From NCBI GenBank assembly GCA_907163375.1, contig CAJQUW010007294.1, positions 248,001 to 312,000 on the forward strand: a DNA stretch of 64,000 nucleotides, in the 5' to 3' direction. Each line of letters begins with the position of its first letter. Position 1 is the stretch's first letter. The position numbers were made by a program, and so were the translations under genes. This document shows, in pieces, positions 22,950-35,659 of this stretch. The notes beneath the pieces are model-generated. The model ran no database searches. It was not told the DNA's origin and saw only the letters and a list, made by a program, of their open reading frames with translations. This DNA is from Prostheceraeus crozeri. Its lineage: Eukaryota > Platyhelminthes > Polycladida > Euryleptidae.

Positions 22950-24230
22950 TCTCGATCCACGTGAATTTTGGAAAGTTGGCTTTGGGAACCACTCCAAATT
23001 TTTAATAGCTCTTAAGCTTCGCTATTATTCCAATCAGTAGATGCAATTCAGGAGGTGTCAACTTCTCCACTACACAGGAAATCGAAAGATGAGAGATGCA
23101 GGGAGTTTCTAAACTGTTTGGCTTGGTTAGAACATTGTCCAGAATGAAAGAAATTCCAGAAATTCTTCTTAATGAGCCAAATGTTCGAGAATTACCCTTT
23201 TCATCTTTTTTTTGCTTCTCAGTATCACATCAGGCGCACGGATGGTTGAACCCACACCCCATCAAACCTAGTATGATATTAGTAAGCTTAGAATCACGCG
23301 CTATTATCACAGGAAATAATATTGACTCCAGCTCTATGTTGATATCAAGGACTGCACAAATTGTCAGAAGGTTCTGGGAATTTTCCTGCAAATCGTGTGG
23401 GATGACCAAAAGAAGATTTTCTTGACATCACTGTCTTTAAACACCTTTCGCTTTAGGCAGAGTTCTGTTCAAGTGCATTTCCTTTGGTAGGCCCGCCAGT
23501 CTGCATAGTCAAGCATAGCTTGAGAAAATTTCGTCCAACATCAATTCCAATTTTGGGAAGTATTTCGCCATTTCTAATACTCCTACCTCGGTGATGAATT
23601 ACTTGACTAGTTAAGTCCTATAACTTCACACAACGAACCAAAAGTCTGATTTGCAGTGCTTCCTCATTGCTTTGCTGAAATCAATATTCTAAATTTTAAA
23701 ATCATCATCAAGTTGATGAGACTTTTCATATAAAAACTGTCGACTACCCATTTCAAAGGCATGTCTCCTCCCGGCAGCAGATCGGATTTGACCTGATGAA
23801 GTTCTGATGTGGTTGTCACTGAGACTGAAGTTATTTTGAATATCATTCAGATCTGAAGCGCAAATAATTTGTAATTTGGTCTCTTTGTTTTCATTTTTTC
23901 TGGAGAAGTGAGTCACTAATAGAGGTCTTCCTGTTGGTTAAGATAGTAATCGTAAACCAGAAGTTTGAATTTTGGTGCATCTGAATAATTGCTCTTCTAA
24001 ATTTTGTGGACAAACTTCTTCAAATTTTCCTTTTACTTGATTCTGTACATAAGTGAGAGACTCCTGTTGAAATAAAGCTCAAACAATGACTGCAAACCTT
24101 GATTGGACACCGTTTTTCTGGCTGCTCTACTGATTGAGAGATGATTGAATGAGGACCTTCCTATATCGCAAGCCGGGCAAGTGCACGATTCTTGGCTTCG
24201 AGTAATCGATCTCAAATGCTTGAGATTTGC
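22950..24230 (-). pseudogene. Decayed transposon-like protein of an unassigned class
   Basis: Minus-strand pieces follow one another from right to left: a cysteine motif CTCPACDIGRSS (about 24185-24150), LSDNHIRTSSGQIRSAAGRR then EKSHQLDDDFKI (about 23830-23690), SKLTNIILGLMGC with HPCA (about 23290-23225), FGSLRRISGI (about 23180) and PPELHLLIGIIAKL (about 23060-23010). I recall this order (CxC motif, SDNxxR...GSR, KLxNxxLGL...HPC, PPELHLLLGV) from proteins repeated across invertebrate genomes and usually unnamed. Stops and frameshifts separate the pieces, so it is a fossil copy. The class is not known to me. Confidence 0.45.
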
Positions 24231-25835
24231 ATAGTCAAATAGCTGTATTCTTCATTTAAAGCAACCTTTTCTATACTCGTGCAAAACAGGTTAGGCAGAC
24301 AACGGTTGGAAACCTTTGATCAGTCACATCATATCCTTCAAGAACATTCTTCTATGTTGTGTCATGTATCACACTCGATATTTTGCGCACACATAGTCGA
24401 CGTCGGATTGGTTGGAATCTGAATTACGTGAATTCGAATCCTCTCGATGGATGAACAATTTTTGATGATACATTTGTTTATGAACTGCGAATATCTTTTT
24501 ACTTTAGTAAATTATAAATTGCTTGAGGTGCGCTTATGTATCTTAATTAACCAACTAATTCTTATGTGTCTGCTTTTAGAGCCATCACATTTCAGACTGC
24601 CCAATCTGCATTGATATGTCGCAACAAAAACCGAATTTCCTACAATAAATATATACAGTATGTTCCCTGGATAACCCTACGGATATAAAGGATGTTACAC
24701 ATAAGATTATACTCATCAATAGCTTTGAAGCTGTAAATTCTCAATAATTAATCAAAAAAGTGACTCCGTCCAAGTGGGAATATGCTAAGGATAGGAAAAT
24801 TAATACTAATACTAATAAACGTGCTTTGATTAACGAATGTGAATTTGAAAAAGCAAACGTTTAATCAATTTTGACTTGTAGGTAATAAATCTTCAAAATA
24901 TCAGAATGAAAAGCATGGAAATTTACAACAAAATGAACATTTTCTAGATGCATACATCCACTTCTTCGCTGCGCATTGAAAATGTTGTTTCACATCTATA
25001 AGATAACACCTGTTTTTACATACTTCAATACATGCTTAATAACACGTAGTAATGAAAAAGCGATTAAGAACTGCACACGCTTGACCATGGCATGCTTGAT
25101 AGATCATCAGTAGCATTCGCTTCAAACATAACTCTGAGTTATCCCACACGCCATATTCTATTCACAATCATAAATCATAAGGACTCGTCGGAGTAAACCC
25201 CATTTTTCGTGAAAAATAGAATTTTTCAAATCACTACAGTAAATCAGGACGTCGGTCAATTTTGTAAAAGTTCACATCAACATGATACAAATTAACTGAA
25301 TTATATGAAAATATCAATCAAAAGTTTGTACAATTTTTCTGAATAACTTGGTAGTTTTTGTTAGGTACTACTTATCACCAAAAAGTAGAATTTTTTGCAT
25401 ATGTCATTGCTTAATTCATGAAGACGTCGACAGAAATTCTTAAATTTGGTATTACCATGGAGCTCTTATCTCTGGCTTTATATAGACTGCATATATATGG
25501 CTGTACATTTTTCTCTCAGTTGAATATATTGAAGAGAATGTCCACATCAAGTGGCAAAACTTTGTAAGTAGTATGATTGGTAAATTTTACTTTATGAGAC
25601 AAGAAGTCGAACGATTTCAAGATTTACATTTTCTGAAATGGTTGCGAGTTGGCAATCTAAAAGTGTAAGCAGATTGGTTGTACAATTTTTTTCAGAAGAT
25701 GACCCTTCCGTCCAACCGAGTGACGCAACAAAGCAGATAAGCAAGCCGCAGACGGGAGCTGTACGTCACCACGGCAGCCTGTCTAAGTGGCGAATCAAAA
25801 TATTAATAAATAAATTTTAATATATGATGCTATAT
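24231..25835. other. Host intron, nothing recognised
   Basis: AT-rich sequence of about 1.6 kb with no supported ORF, repeat or RNA. Confidence 0.5.
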
Positions 25836-25837
25836 GC

Positions 25838-26810
25838 TATCGTGATGACTTCGAATTTATGTCTACCAGAAGTAATAGCTCCTCTTCACAGGCATCTTCA
25901 GACCTTAAACATACTCTTCGCGCATTTGATATTTGGTGCAAAATATGGCAATTGAAGATTTCTATGCAAAAAAGCTTGCTGTTTACTGTTGGAGATCGAC
26001 ATGCACCCTTTGTCAATTATCACCTTGACAACGTATGTCTGAACAATTCAGTTACTGTGAAAGACGTAGGCTTTTTGATCTCATCAGATCTCAGATTTAC
26101 TGATTACTGTGCGCGCATCAGCTCAACCGCTTATGCCAGAGCATATTGCATCCTAAAATCTTTCGTTTGCCACAACTCGTGTATCTTAATGAAAGCCTTT
26201 GCTGTCTTTGTTCGTCCTCTATTGGAGTATGGAAGTGTCATCTTTTCACCGTACCTTAAACGCGACATTTCACGTATTGAGCGTGTTCAAAGATACTTTA
26301 CTTGCATCGTTCGCAAGCGCTCTGGTATGAAGTATAGCCTAATAACTACTCTCATAGATTACATCTGTAAAAGTTAAAATCACTAGAACTTGGGCGTGTT
26401 TTGTTAGATTTGTATTTCTTGTATAAACTGCACTATAATCATTTCGACTTGTCGCTCAAGTCTTTCTTCACCACGTACCCTTCATCTCACATCACTCACG
26501 GTCAATCACGTAACAGCTGTCAGATCGTACCAGTCTTAGAAGTTAATTCGAACTATCTTAGTGGACTGTTTTTCTTCCATGTCATCAAAAAATATGGAAT
26601 TCATTGAGCGATTCAATTGTGAAAGCTCCAACATTCGCGAAATTCAAGAACAGACTTAAATCAGCTGATTTCAGTAGATTTTGCTCGTATTGAGACCGTT
26701 GATAAGTATTTTTTTTTAAATCAAGGAAATAAGCCTTGCTGCGGTTTTACTTAAAATTCTATTTTTTTCCTTCTCTTAAGCTTTCGCCACTACCGACCTT
26801 GTCAAAAGTG
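25838..26810 (+). mobile_element. 5'-truncated LINE (CR1/L2-like), RT 3' part only
   Basis: The copy starts at the catalytic box, read as YRDDFEF where YADD is expected. It continues with AFDIWCKIWQLKISMQK, the thumb (YARAYCILKSF, FVRPLLEYGSVIFSP, IERVQRYFT) to 26377, then LDLYFLYKLHYNHFDL in another frame, and a last piece, FKNRLKSADFSRFCSY, at about 26641-26691. Several frame changes are present. The 3' UTR cannot be closed precisely and ends near 26810. Confidence 0.75.
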
Positions 26811-27530
26811 TAAGTGGTTGGACATATTAACATAACAAAATACAATAATGAAAAGTATAGGAAGGTACATAGTATCAAATAATTGAATTGTGTAGTGCAC
26901 GGCTCTCTTCTTGGGAATTAATGGTCGGATTTTTTTTGTTGAATGATAATACTTTCAAGAAATCGGAGATTGATGGGAATTTTGTGATGTCCGATCACTT
27001 TTACGTTTGTTCTCCAGTTATTATTTTGTTCCAATTGACAATGTATTAAATGTCTATGTACTGACGAACTTTGCTGTGTTAAATGGCACTTTGTCCCAGT
27101 AACTTCATTCCCATAATTCATCTTTTTGTAACAGGCCCTTTGTCCATGCTTTTGTTGTAAAATGTAGTTTTTTGAACTTCTTAAAGCATTGTTAAGGAGG
27201 CTAGCAAGAACAAATGAAAACTAAGTAAACTTTTTTGTTTTGTGAATGTCGGTAATTCCTTTTGGGCATGCAGTGAAGGCCTCGCAGACACTGAGACTTC
27301 GCTACTGATTGAAACATTCTAAGTACGTTATGCACCAAATAGTTCTTAATTAGAATCCTGAAAGCGGTATACATAGTTTAGTAAGCTTGGTATGTAAATG
27401 AATCGTTCAAGTTGCGAGGCTTTCCCTACGATTGTGAGTGGTGAAGGTATTGCAAGCAAAACAACAATTGATGATTTTCCCACTACAGTACAAATCAATC
27501 AATTAATTAATTACTTGCTGACCTACTCGT
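26811..27530. other. Host intron, nothing recognised
   Basis: No supported feature. Confidence 0.45.
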
Positions 27531-28075
27531 TTATTGTCTCTTCTTCCCCAGGTTTGAGGGTTGGACACTGGGGTTGTGTCGGTTGCTGTTGGGATGGATG
27601 CGCCTTCTCCATTCTGATCGGTCTTGCGTCAATTGAGGGTCCAGATGCCGGAGCACAAGATCCCTCTTGACATTGTGCCACCATCTCTGCATATGGCCAC
27701 TTCTGATGTTCGGTTCAGTCACTTCATGATCTAAGATTCTCTTTGGCCACTTGCAGTCTGCCATCCGTTGCAGGTGACCGAACCAGCGCAAGTGATTTTG
27801 ACGTAGGACTGATTCCAGGTCATGCAGGGGGGGGGAGCATGCCTCTCAGTTAGCGCATGGAGCGGCGTTCACAAAGTTTGATGGAACAACTCCATCGGAT
27901 CATAGCGTTCTCATTTCTCACCAGGAGAGTAAGGTCATCAACTTTCATAGGCCATGTCTCCGACGCATTCAGCAAGATACTCCCGATGCAGGCATTGTAT
28001 ACCTGACACCTGCGCTTCAGCGAGATATTCTTGCTGGTGAGGACAGGCAATAAGTATTTGAAATTCTTCATTATT
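27531..28075 (-). mobile_element. LINE fragment, C-terminal end of RT
   Basis: Minus strand. The piece 28071-27850 reads FKYLLPVLTSKNISLKRRC, then ACIGSILLNASETWPM, the thumb end of an RT. The piece 27791-27531 reads MRWFGHLQRMADCKWPKRIL and DPQLTQDRSEWRRRIH, the C-terminal block common in RTE-like and related LINEs. A frameshift and a short G run (about 27829-27836) separate the two. The left end of the piggyBac element lies about 70 bp to the right. Confidence 0.7.
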
Positions 28076-28507
28076 GACTACATCATCTTCGTTATTGACT
28101 TGTAGCAATCATTCAATTGTAATTTTTTGATGGCAGCAATCAATTAACCCTTTCACAGCGGCTAATGTATTGAAAAATTATTCTTTCACATGCGGATGGC
28201 TCGCTGTGCGAGTCATAAGAAGTTTTCCTCTCAGTGCGGCATGGCCTGCTCTACGAGCCATAAAATTCAGCGGGAAAACACGTGTTAAAGTGATAAGATA
28301 ATGAAGGACGAAATGTTGATAACTTTGGAGAACATTTTTTTACTTGGGGGCGTATCGGTATCTCTTATCGCAAAACATGTCATTGTCATCCAAACGTTGA
28401 CGCGGAAACCCTTTTATCTCAAACAGTGCATTTGCTAATATTTGGTAATAAACCTGATTTCTTCAGAACTGATTTTTTTCCAACTGAGATTGTGAACACT
28501 AACTATT

Positions 28508-30345
28508 ATGTACCGCAAACGATATTCACTGGATCGTACTGTAGAATTGATCTGCCTAAACAGTGACGACGAAATGGATAATGTTAGTGAAAGCGACTCT
28601 GATGATTCAGATCAGTTTTCTGATCTTGATGACTCCGTCCTACCGCAGTTGACTATGTTGCCGCCCGATCCATCACCTGTTAATTTTACGTTATTCGCCA
28701 AAGCTGATTCTCCACCTATTCTCAAGGATTCTTTCGTGTCCTCCGCTTCCGGTTCCGCTCCTGTTTCTCGCACGACTTCTGCTCAAATTGCCAGTCCGTG
28801 GAAATTTGTCGAAGAGGCGAACGATAGTCGCTCGGAGCTCCCACCCTTTCTCGGTGCCGCAGGTCTTCGAACAACATACGAAGAAACAATGCTGTCAAAC
28901 ACAAGTGATGTTGACATTTGCAGAAGTGCTCTCAGTTTTTTTATTACGGATGAGTTAATCGAAACACTTGTGCAATTTACAAATATTCGTGCTTCGATCT
29001 ATCTTCAAACAGAAACTCTAAAGCCCCATTCTCACTTTAGAAATTGGACTAATTGCTCTTTCGCCGAAAGGAAGAAATTATCGGTATCGTGCTGCTGATG
29101 GGCGTCGTGAGGAAGCCTCAACTCACTGACTACTGGAGTACTGATGATTTAGTTTGTACTCCCTTCCTTCACTCCGAATTTTCTCTTACACGAGATCGTT
29201 TTCTCTTGATTTTACATTTCATTCGATTCGCAAATTATGAAAATCTCGGTGGCGAAGAGAATTGTCTTCGTAAGATTCAGCCATTTGTTAACTTGATTAG
29301 TTCGATTTGTAAGGATGTGTATAGGCCATCTCAGAATGTGACTGTGGACGAGTCTTTACTTTTATATAAAGGTCGGCTGTATTTTAAACAATACATACCG
29401 GCGAAGAGAAGGCGCTTCGGAATCAAAATTTATTTTTTATGCGAAAGTGACTCTGGTTTTACATTGAACTTTTCATTTCACACTGTAAAAGCAGATCATG
29501 ATCAGTTTGCCTCCGCTTGTTCCAGTCTCAGTGTTTCGGAGCGAATCGTTGTTCATCTTTGTGATGAACTATTGGATTTAGGATACACTGTTTGGTGTGA
29601 TAATTGGTTCAACAGTGTCACGTTGGCCAATTATTTATTATCAAGAAGAACGCTTTTAGTCGGCACTATTCGTCCGAACCGTGGTGTCCCGCCCATGCTT
29701 CAGGAGGCCGTGGTAAATGTAAGAGAGACAAAGTTTTTGCGTTCGGACGACTTGCTTCTATCTAAATTTTGTGATAGAAAGTCGTCTGGACAGAAAATTG
29801 TTTTTATGATTGATACAAAAAACAAAGTTGCTCTTTCCGATTGTCAGCGTGCTATAAAAGGTGGAAAGAGAATAATTTTTAGAAAGAGTACTACCATGTC
29901 GGAGTATAACAAATTTATAGGAGGAGTTGATCGTGCTGATCAAATTTTACATACTTATGACGCAACTCGAAAATCATACCGCTGGTTCCATGAAGTGTGC
30001 ATACATCTTATTCAACGAATGTGCCTCAATGCCCACATTGTTTATTCCATTTACGGGGGCCAGGAAAATTTTCAAAATTTCGTAATGTCATGTGTTCGTC
30101 TCTTTCTGTGTGAAACAGGGGTAGGTAGGGAGGCAACCTCTTATACCTCGAAATGCGTCGTGTGCTTCAAACTCGCATTTTCCATCTAAGTTTCAACCAA
30201 GAGGAAATAACATTCATCCGACTAAAAGATGCCGTGTGTGTTATTCACTTGGTAGGATTAAAAAAACTACCGTATTTTGTGATGCCTGTCCAGGAAAACC
30301 GGGACTTTGCATTACTCCATGTTTTGGTAATTACCACTCAAAATA
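28508..30345 (+). pseudogene. piggyBac transposase, catalytic residues kept, two frameshifts
   Basis: The N-terminal acidic region (DEMDNVSESDSDDSDQFS) is followed by the DDD core: first Asp in QNVTVDESLLLYKGR, second in VWCDNWFNSVTLANYL, third in FIGGVDRADQ, all in the frame 29053-30189. The C-terminal cysteine-rich zinc domain (RCRVCYSLGRIKKT, FCDACPGKPGLC) is read at about 30200-30345 in another frame. One frameshift lies near 29065-29080, joining the N-terminal frame to the core, and another near 30115-30130, before the zinc domain. The protein would excise and insert the element at TTAA without footprints. With only two breaks it looks recently lost, or the breaks could be sequence errors. 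Confidence 0.88.
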
Positions 30346-31042
30346 AATTTCTTTTCACTTCGTATTTTTACTTTTATGGGGTTTATTGGAATATTTAATC
30401 ATGTGAATGACGACATGTCAACCATTCAGACGATACATAGAAGCTCAAGAATAACGCGTGTTCCATCATGACTTGAATGTAGCCCTATTTGATTAAATTT
30501 AGAGTATTAGGCGAATGATTAAATTTAGAGTCTAAGCGTACTTGTAAAATTTGTAATCAATGTGATATAACGTTCAATTCATTATACGATTTCGATGGTT
30601 TTGGAAATACGATAAACATGTACTAAGAGTACTGAGACATAATGAAATTTCTTTATTCATACAAATATAATAACCAAATAATAAACTTCTGAAGCTCAAT
30701 CCAGATAACTATCTATGTTCAAAAATTATTTAATGAATTAAACCCAATGACGAAAATGAAAAATTCAGAAATTTCTTGTATCTCTGTCCGCCTTGTTTTT
30801 TATGTTTAGTTTTAAAATTAAGTACGTATGTTGACTACTTGCATATTCGCAGTGGATTACATGTAATAATTTAATAAATGAAACATTATCATTCAATTAT
30901 AATGATAATCAACTTTCGTAGTTCAGATATATTCAGCCACATCAAAATTATTAGTCAACTATAGCTGACCGCCCACTCGGAAAATTCAAGAATATATATA
31001 TATACATTCAAGACATGAATATAGATATATTGAGAAATAACT

Positions 31043-31190
31043 TGGAGAGGAAATAACATTCATCCGACTAAAAGATGCCATGTGTGTTATTCACTTGGTA
31101 GGATTTAAAAAACTACCGTATTTTGTGATGCCTGTCCAGGAAAACCGGGACTTTGCATTAGTCCATGTTTTGGTAATTACCACTCCATAT
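31043..31190 (+). repeat. Second copy of the piggyBac zinc-domain coding segment
   Basis: About 140 bases nearly identical to 30198-30340, including the part coding for FCDACPGKPGLC. The copies lie about 850 bases apart in direct orientation. This suggests that the right part of the element comes from a second, partly overlapping piggyBac copy or from an internal duplication. Confidence 0.85.
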
Positions 31191-31724
31191 TGCATCCATC
31201 CATTAGCTTTCTTCGTTATTGCATGATCAATCTTGAAGATAGTAAAAGTCAAATATGTGGATCATATATTAAAATTATGTATTTAAAGAAGCTTTCAGTT
31301 GCACGAATATTCTCATTTGGGGATTGGAGGGTAGACCTTCAATGTTTGGTATTTAAAAAGAAAAACTCCGATTTTCTATTACTGAGCAGGAAAGGTGCTG
31401 AAATGCATCGTTCGATCTTAAAATATCGGAGTTATTCTATCTAAATGACAAACAGTGAACTAGCGGAGGCCTACACTCCAATGCCCTGAATAAAAATATT
31501 GCAATTACAATTTGAATTTATCAGCGACGTAGGGTGCCGTTTTGAAAAAGGAATTCGAGGAAAATCTGAATATAGGGTGATCCACATACATTATTTCGAT
31601 CTATTCATATGCAAGCGCTTACATGCAAGACAAGTAATTACTACTGTACACGGATATGTGCAAAACTTCGCCTTAAATCAAACTATGCTCCGCATACATT
31701 TTGCATTGATGAAGGGGTCTTCAA

Positions 31725-32570
31725 AAATTAATTGAACCTCAATTAATTGATGTCAATTAATTGATTGCGCTGAATTTCATTTATCAATTAATTTATTGTA
31801 TTCAACTCAATATCAATTAATTGATTGTTTTCATTTCCAATTATCAATCAATTGATTGCTGCATGTCCCAATATCAATTGATTGATTGATTCATAATCAA
31901 TTAATTGGTTCAATTATTTTATCAAGTTTCACTCCATTGTAATATATAGCATTACAATTCACCTAAGATTTTCGCTTCTTCCTGCGCATCCACTGTACAA
32001 AATTCATTCTGCTGACTCAATCTGACACCTCTCAACTCTCTGATCTACTGCATATTCTTCAACATGATTGCCCTTACTTGTCAAGCTTCGAAAGTCATTA
32101 TCCATGAACAACTAGATAATATAGGGGGAGGGTCAAAGCTGAGAGTTCATGAAACGATGATAATTATTGAAATCTGAATTAATAAATCAGTGAACATCAA
32201 AACTATGGGGATGCAAAATGATCATACAATATTAATACCGGCATTTTAACTGATTGAATCGAGTTCCAATATGAATACAATTATTCTAGGCTAACTCTAT
32301 TTTATGAAATATAGGCCTACATGTTTTTCCATTGACTAATTAATAATTATCGACCAGTTAATTAATAAATTCTATTATCAATTAATTGATTGGGTACATT
32401 TCAATATCAATTAATTGATTGTCTGTAATTCCAATTACCAATTAATTGATTGCCTAGGAGTCCAATGCCAATTAATTGATTAGTTAAACTTTCAATTAAA
32501 ATTAATTGATTGGTAAAAATATCAATTACAATTAATTGATCGGACTGAGCAATTTAATTGCAATCAATTT
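31725..32570. repeat. Dispersed array of CAATTAATTGATT words
   Basis: The self-complementary word CAATTAATTG, mostly followed by ATT, occurs more than a dozen times in two clusters (about 31735-31915 and 32375-32570), separated by unrelated sequence. Spacing is roughly 30-45 bases with different short spacers, so it is not a simple tandem array. It lies in the right half of the piggyBac element. Confidence 0.8.
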
Positions 32571-34163
32571 TTTTGATGACCCCTGCATTGATGTAGGCCC
32601 GCTATATGCATGCACAGTTGCACATATCAAAAACACTACACATCAACAAATTGAAAAAATTAAATGATAGCTTGCTTGTGAAGAATTCCATAATTATAAT
32701 CCAAACATTGAACACATACAAACGTAGATCACGACAACGCTTCTTTACTCTACAAAATTCATCAAAATCATAGGAATTTTGTTTTGATGAAAGTTCGAAA
32801 AACATATTTTTTCAATTACTTCCGAATAACATTTCATATCAATTTCTTGTTTGTTTTCAAGTACTCCAAACGATCTGAGATTTCACACCAAAAGTTGTCA
32901 AAGTGTATCTGAATCAATTGAAAGTTGCCCTATTTCAGCAACACTATTCAAATTCCTTGGTTGAACAGTGGATATGATAAAGCATCCTCAGCGGTTCTGC
33001 ATTTGTCTCTGTATAACTGCGTATGATTCCATGATTACACGAATGATGGTAAAAACAGCTGCTGCCCAATTGCCCCGCATTCTCTATCCTGACAGTGTTA
33101 TTCAGTCCGCCAGGTTGAATAGTAGCCTTATGCTTGTAGCATTGAAGCTGATAATATAAGCGTCGACACGGTGCCGATAATGAAGGAGTCTTGCGATAAG
33201 ACACCTAAAATAAGTGTTATTGTTGCTAAATGCTAGAAGAGACGTCTAAGAAACAAGAAGTGGAATCAAAATTAACGCTGATTGATATCGTTGCTTATTA
33301 CAATAGCTACTTTGGAATCAAACCGAATCACTAAGCCGTAAAACAGTTTGCTAATCATCATTAAAAAATCGATGGAATCAATTCACAACTCAACACAGAA
33401 AATAAATAGATATTCAGGGAATGCTGTGAATACTATACCCGCCACGCCACTGGAATTTATTCTTATTATAAAAATGTCTATGCAATGAATCCTCTTAGCG
33501 AACATTTTAATTTGAGCCTATACAGCCCTACGTATATTCTCACTTTACAGTATGGCGACTTTTTTTGAGCACTCTGTACATTTTATTTCTGAGCATATTG
33601 GTATAATATATTTTCGGCCGTCCTCGCAGTTGACTTCTTCCTTGATTATATTTTAGAAGCGAAAGCGATAATGTTGTTGTCATCGACCACGTTTATCCTT
33701 CATTCATACATTCTAACGTTTTGATCACTCATTTGTTACTTTGATATTACAATCGGCAAACATCAGAAAACAGGTAAATTCATTAGCGGGAACCTGGTGT
33801 ACGACGTGGCTTATCGGTATCTGAGCCGCCGATCAGGCGATATGTGATTAGGACCGAAGGAGATAAGGAGATAAGAACGCCTCTGTCGTCAGCCCCTCAA
33901 TACTGCCGCATAGGACAGAATTTTAAGAAATATCATCGACGCAACACAGAGAAAGTTTTCGTGGCTCGCTCTGCGAGCCATGCCGCAGTGAAGGGGTTAA
34001 TTGCAATTAATTTTTCATGGCACCTGATGCAGAATATTCCTAACAACTTCATACTGATGTAGTTGACTTCCTCGGATGTTCAGCATTAATCTCATTTTTA
34101 CATTCTCTAACAAAGTGGCAGTGAATATCGATAAAGACATCTTTCGACGTTCATCTGTTTCAG

Positions 34164-34421
34164 ATCCTCCTCACAACTTGAGATTGTTGCCCAAAGATGA
34201 AGTATTTGCTGGAGAAAGTGTGACATGCACTGCCGAAGGGAATCCAAAACCTGAAGTGACTTTGAAGATGCTCTTGAATGGAAATGAGAAGAACAAATTA
34301 TCCGGAATATCTTCTGTCATTCTCAAAGTTCCAACGACGTCGAAAGGAAGTCACACCTTCACATGTACTGCAAAGAATGTCGTTGGTAGGAGAGAAACGT
34401 CAGCCAACATCACCATTCAAA
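34164..34421 (+). CDS. Host Ig-domain protein, exon 4
   Basis: The exon is 258 bases. Its two leading bases join the T left by exon 3 to make tyrosine (YPPHNLRLLP), then 85 codons and one spare base follow. The acceptor is TCATCTGTTTCAG and the donor GTAAGTAATTG. It codes for a complete Ig domain, with cysteines in ESVTCTAEGNPKPEV and THTFTCTAK-type context (SHTFTCTAKNVVG). The phase agreement over a 20.6-kb intron is strong evidence that exons 1-4 belong to one gene. The next exon was not found, so the Polinton probably lies in the following intron. Confidence 0.85.
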
Positions 34422-35655
34422 GTAAGTAATTGTTAAAGTTGAATTTGTAATTTTTTGCAATTGAGCAATTGAAAGTAAGCTCTCAAATGATAGGCTTTTG
34501 TTAAATGATTCAGGCTTGAATTTATTTGACATCACAATAGGACATGAGGGCAAGTAGAGAAAACTACGCGCAAGCTGGCAATAAAGCAGTCATTCCTTCC
34601 TATAAAGTAGAATTATCGATATTTTAAAAATGCACTTTGTGTTGGAAAAATGCAGACAACATGAACGGCCTGTTGAATACGCAGAAGCAATGATTCCACA
34701 AATCAATTTACAACAATCATCTGCACCAAACGCCATGACAGAGGCCGCCGAACACTCCGTCAAACTGAGCTGTAATTTATTTTGTGATTTATTGAACAAT
34801 AAATGCTTTATCGACTCTTTGCTTTTTCGATTGCGCTTGTTCCATTGCTCGGCTGTCCTCGCCTTCTGCCAAGTGTTTCATGCGACCTTAATTTCAATAT
34901 AATGTAGCCTACTACTTGCAATCCCCGATCCACTCTGAATTTTCTCTTTCTCATTGCATTATTATTGTCATTGCTGCTATTATTAGAGAGTTCATGTGTA
35001 GGATATGGTAGTGGAGAATATAACTCAAATAATACGTTTAACCATGAGCTGGCAATGACAACAATGACTAGCAATACAGCAAATAACGATCAAAAACAAC
35101 TATTCAAATACTTTTAAAAAAAGATGTTCCATCAAGACCTTCATTATTTGATTTAGGAGTCTTATTATTTATTGACGAGCTTCAAATTGGCCCTTGTGTA
35201 TATTAAACCGAAAAACAATTATTAATATCACTACTCCAGCTTGTGCGTGTTCAGATGACTGAGTTACTTCTTATATGTTCTTTTGTTCTTGGATGTGATC
35301 TGCGTTTTCTTTGTCCTACGAATGGAGTATCACCATCAACCCGACATTCGAAGTTATACGCAACATATCACTTGGTACAGTCAATACTTTTAGTCCGGGA
35401 GGTGCACGAAGTGGTGCAGGGAACGAGGTCGTACCTGAAACTTTCACAGCATTGTACACATCTTGACTACCACAAGCCAGCACGTCTACCGAATCAGGTT
35501 GTTTGTATTTCTCAAATAGCGTGGAGTGAAAACCCCATGAATTTTCAATGGAGAATTGTGACATCTTGGTCATACATAAGATTGTATTGTGTAAAGTTAA
35601 AGTCGTATGAAGTCGATTTGCATGAAAAATGTACAGGTATGACATGGTAAATCTC
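34422..35655. other. Host intron, nothing recognised
   Basis: AT-rich sequence with no supported feature. Confidence 0.45.
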
Positions 35656-35659
35656 TTTC

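Larger units (their letters stand above)
28148..33996 (+). mobile_element. piggyBac DNA transposon between TTAA sites
   Basis: The ends are CCCTTTCACAGCGG on the left and the reverse complement of CCCCTTCACTGCGG on the right, 14-bp inverted repeats with two differences. TTAA lies outside each end (28144-28147 and 33997-34000), the diagnostic piggyBac target. Subterminal palindromes of the type GGCTCGCNGNGCGAGCC occur at about 28198-28214 and 33963-33979, with a weaker copy at about 28243. At 5.85 kb it is about twice the usual 2.5-3 kb: the transposase ends at about 30345, and the extra right part holds a partial duplication (31043-31190) and satellite-like repeats. It ends 164 bases before host exon 4. 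Confidence 0.85.
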
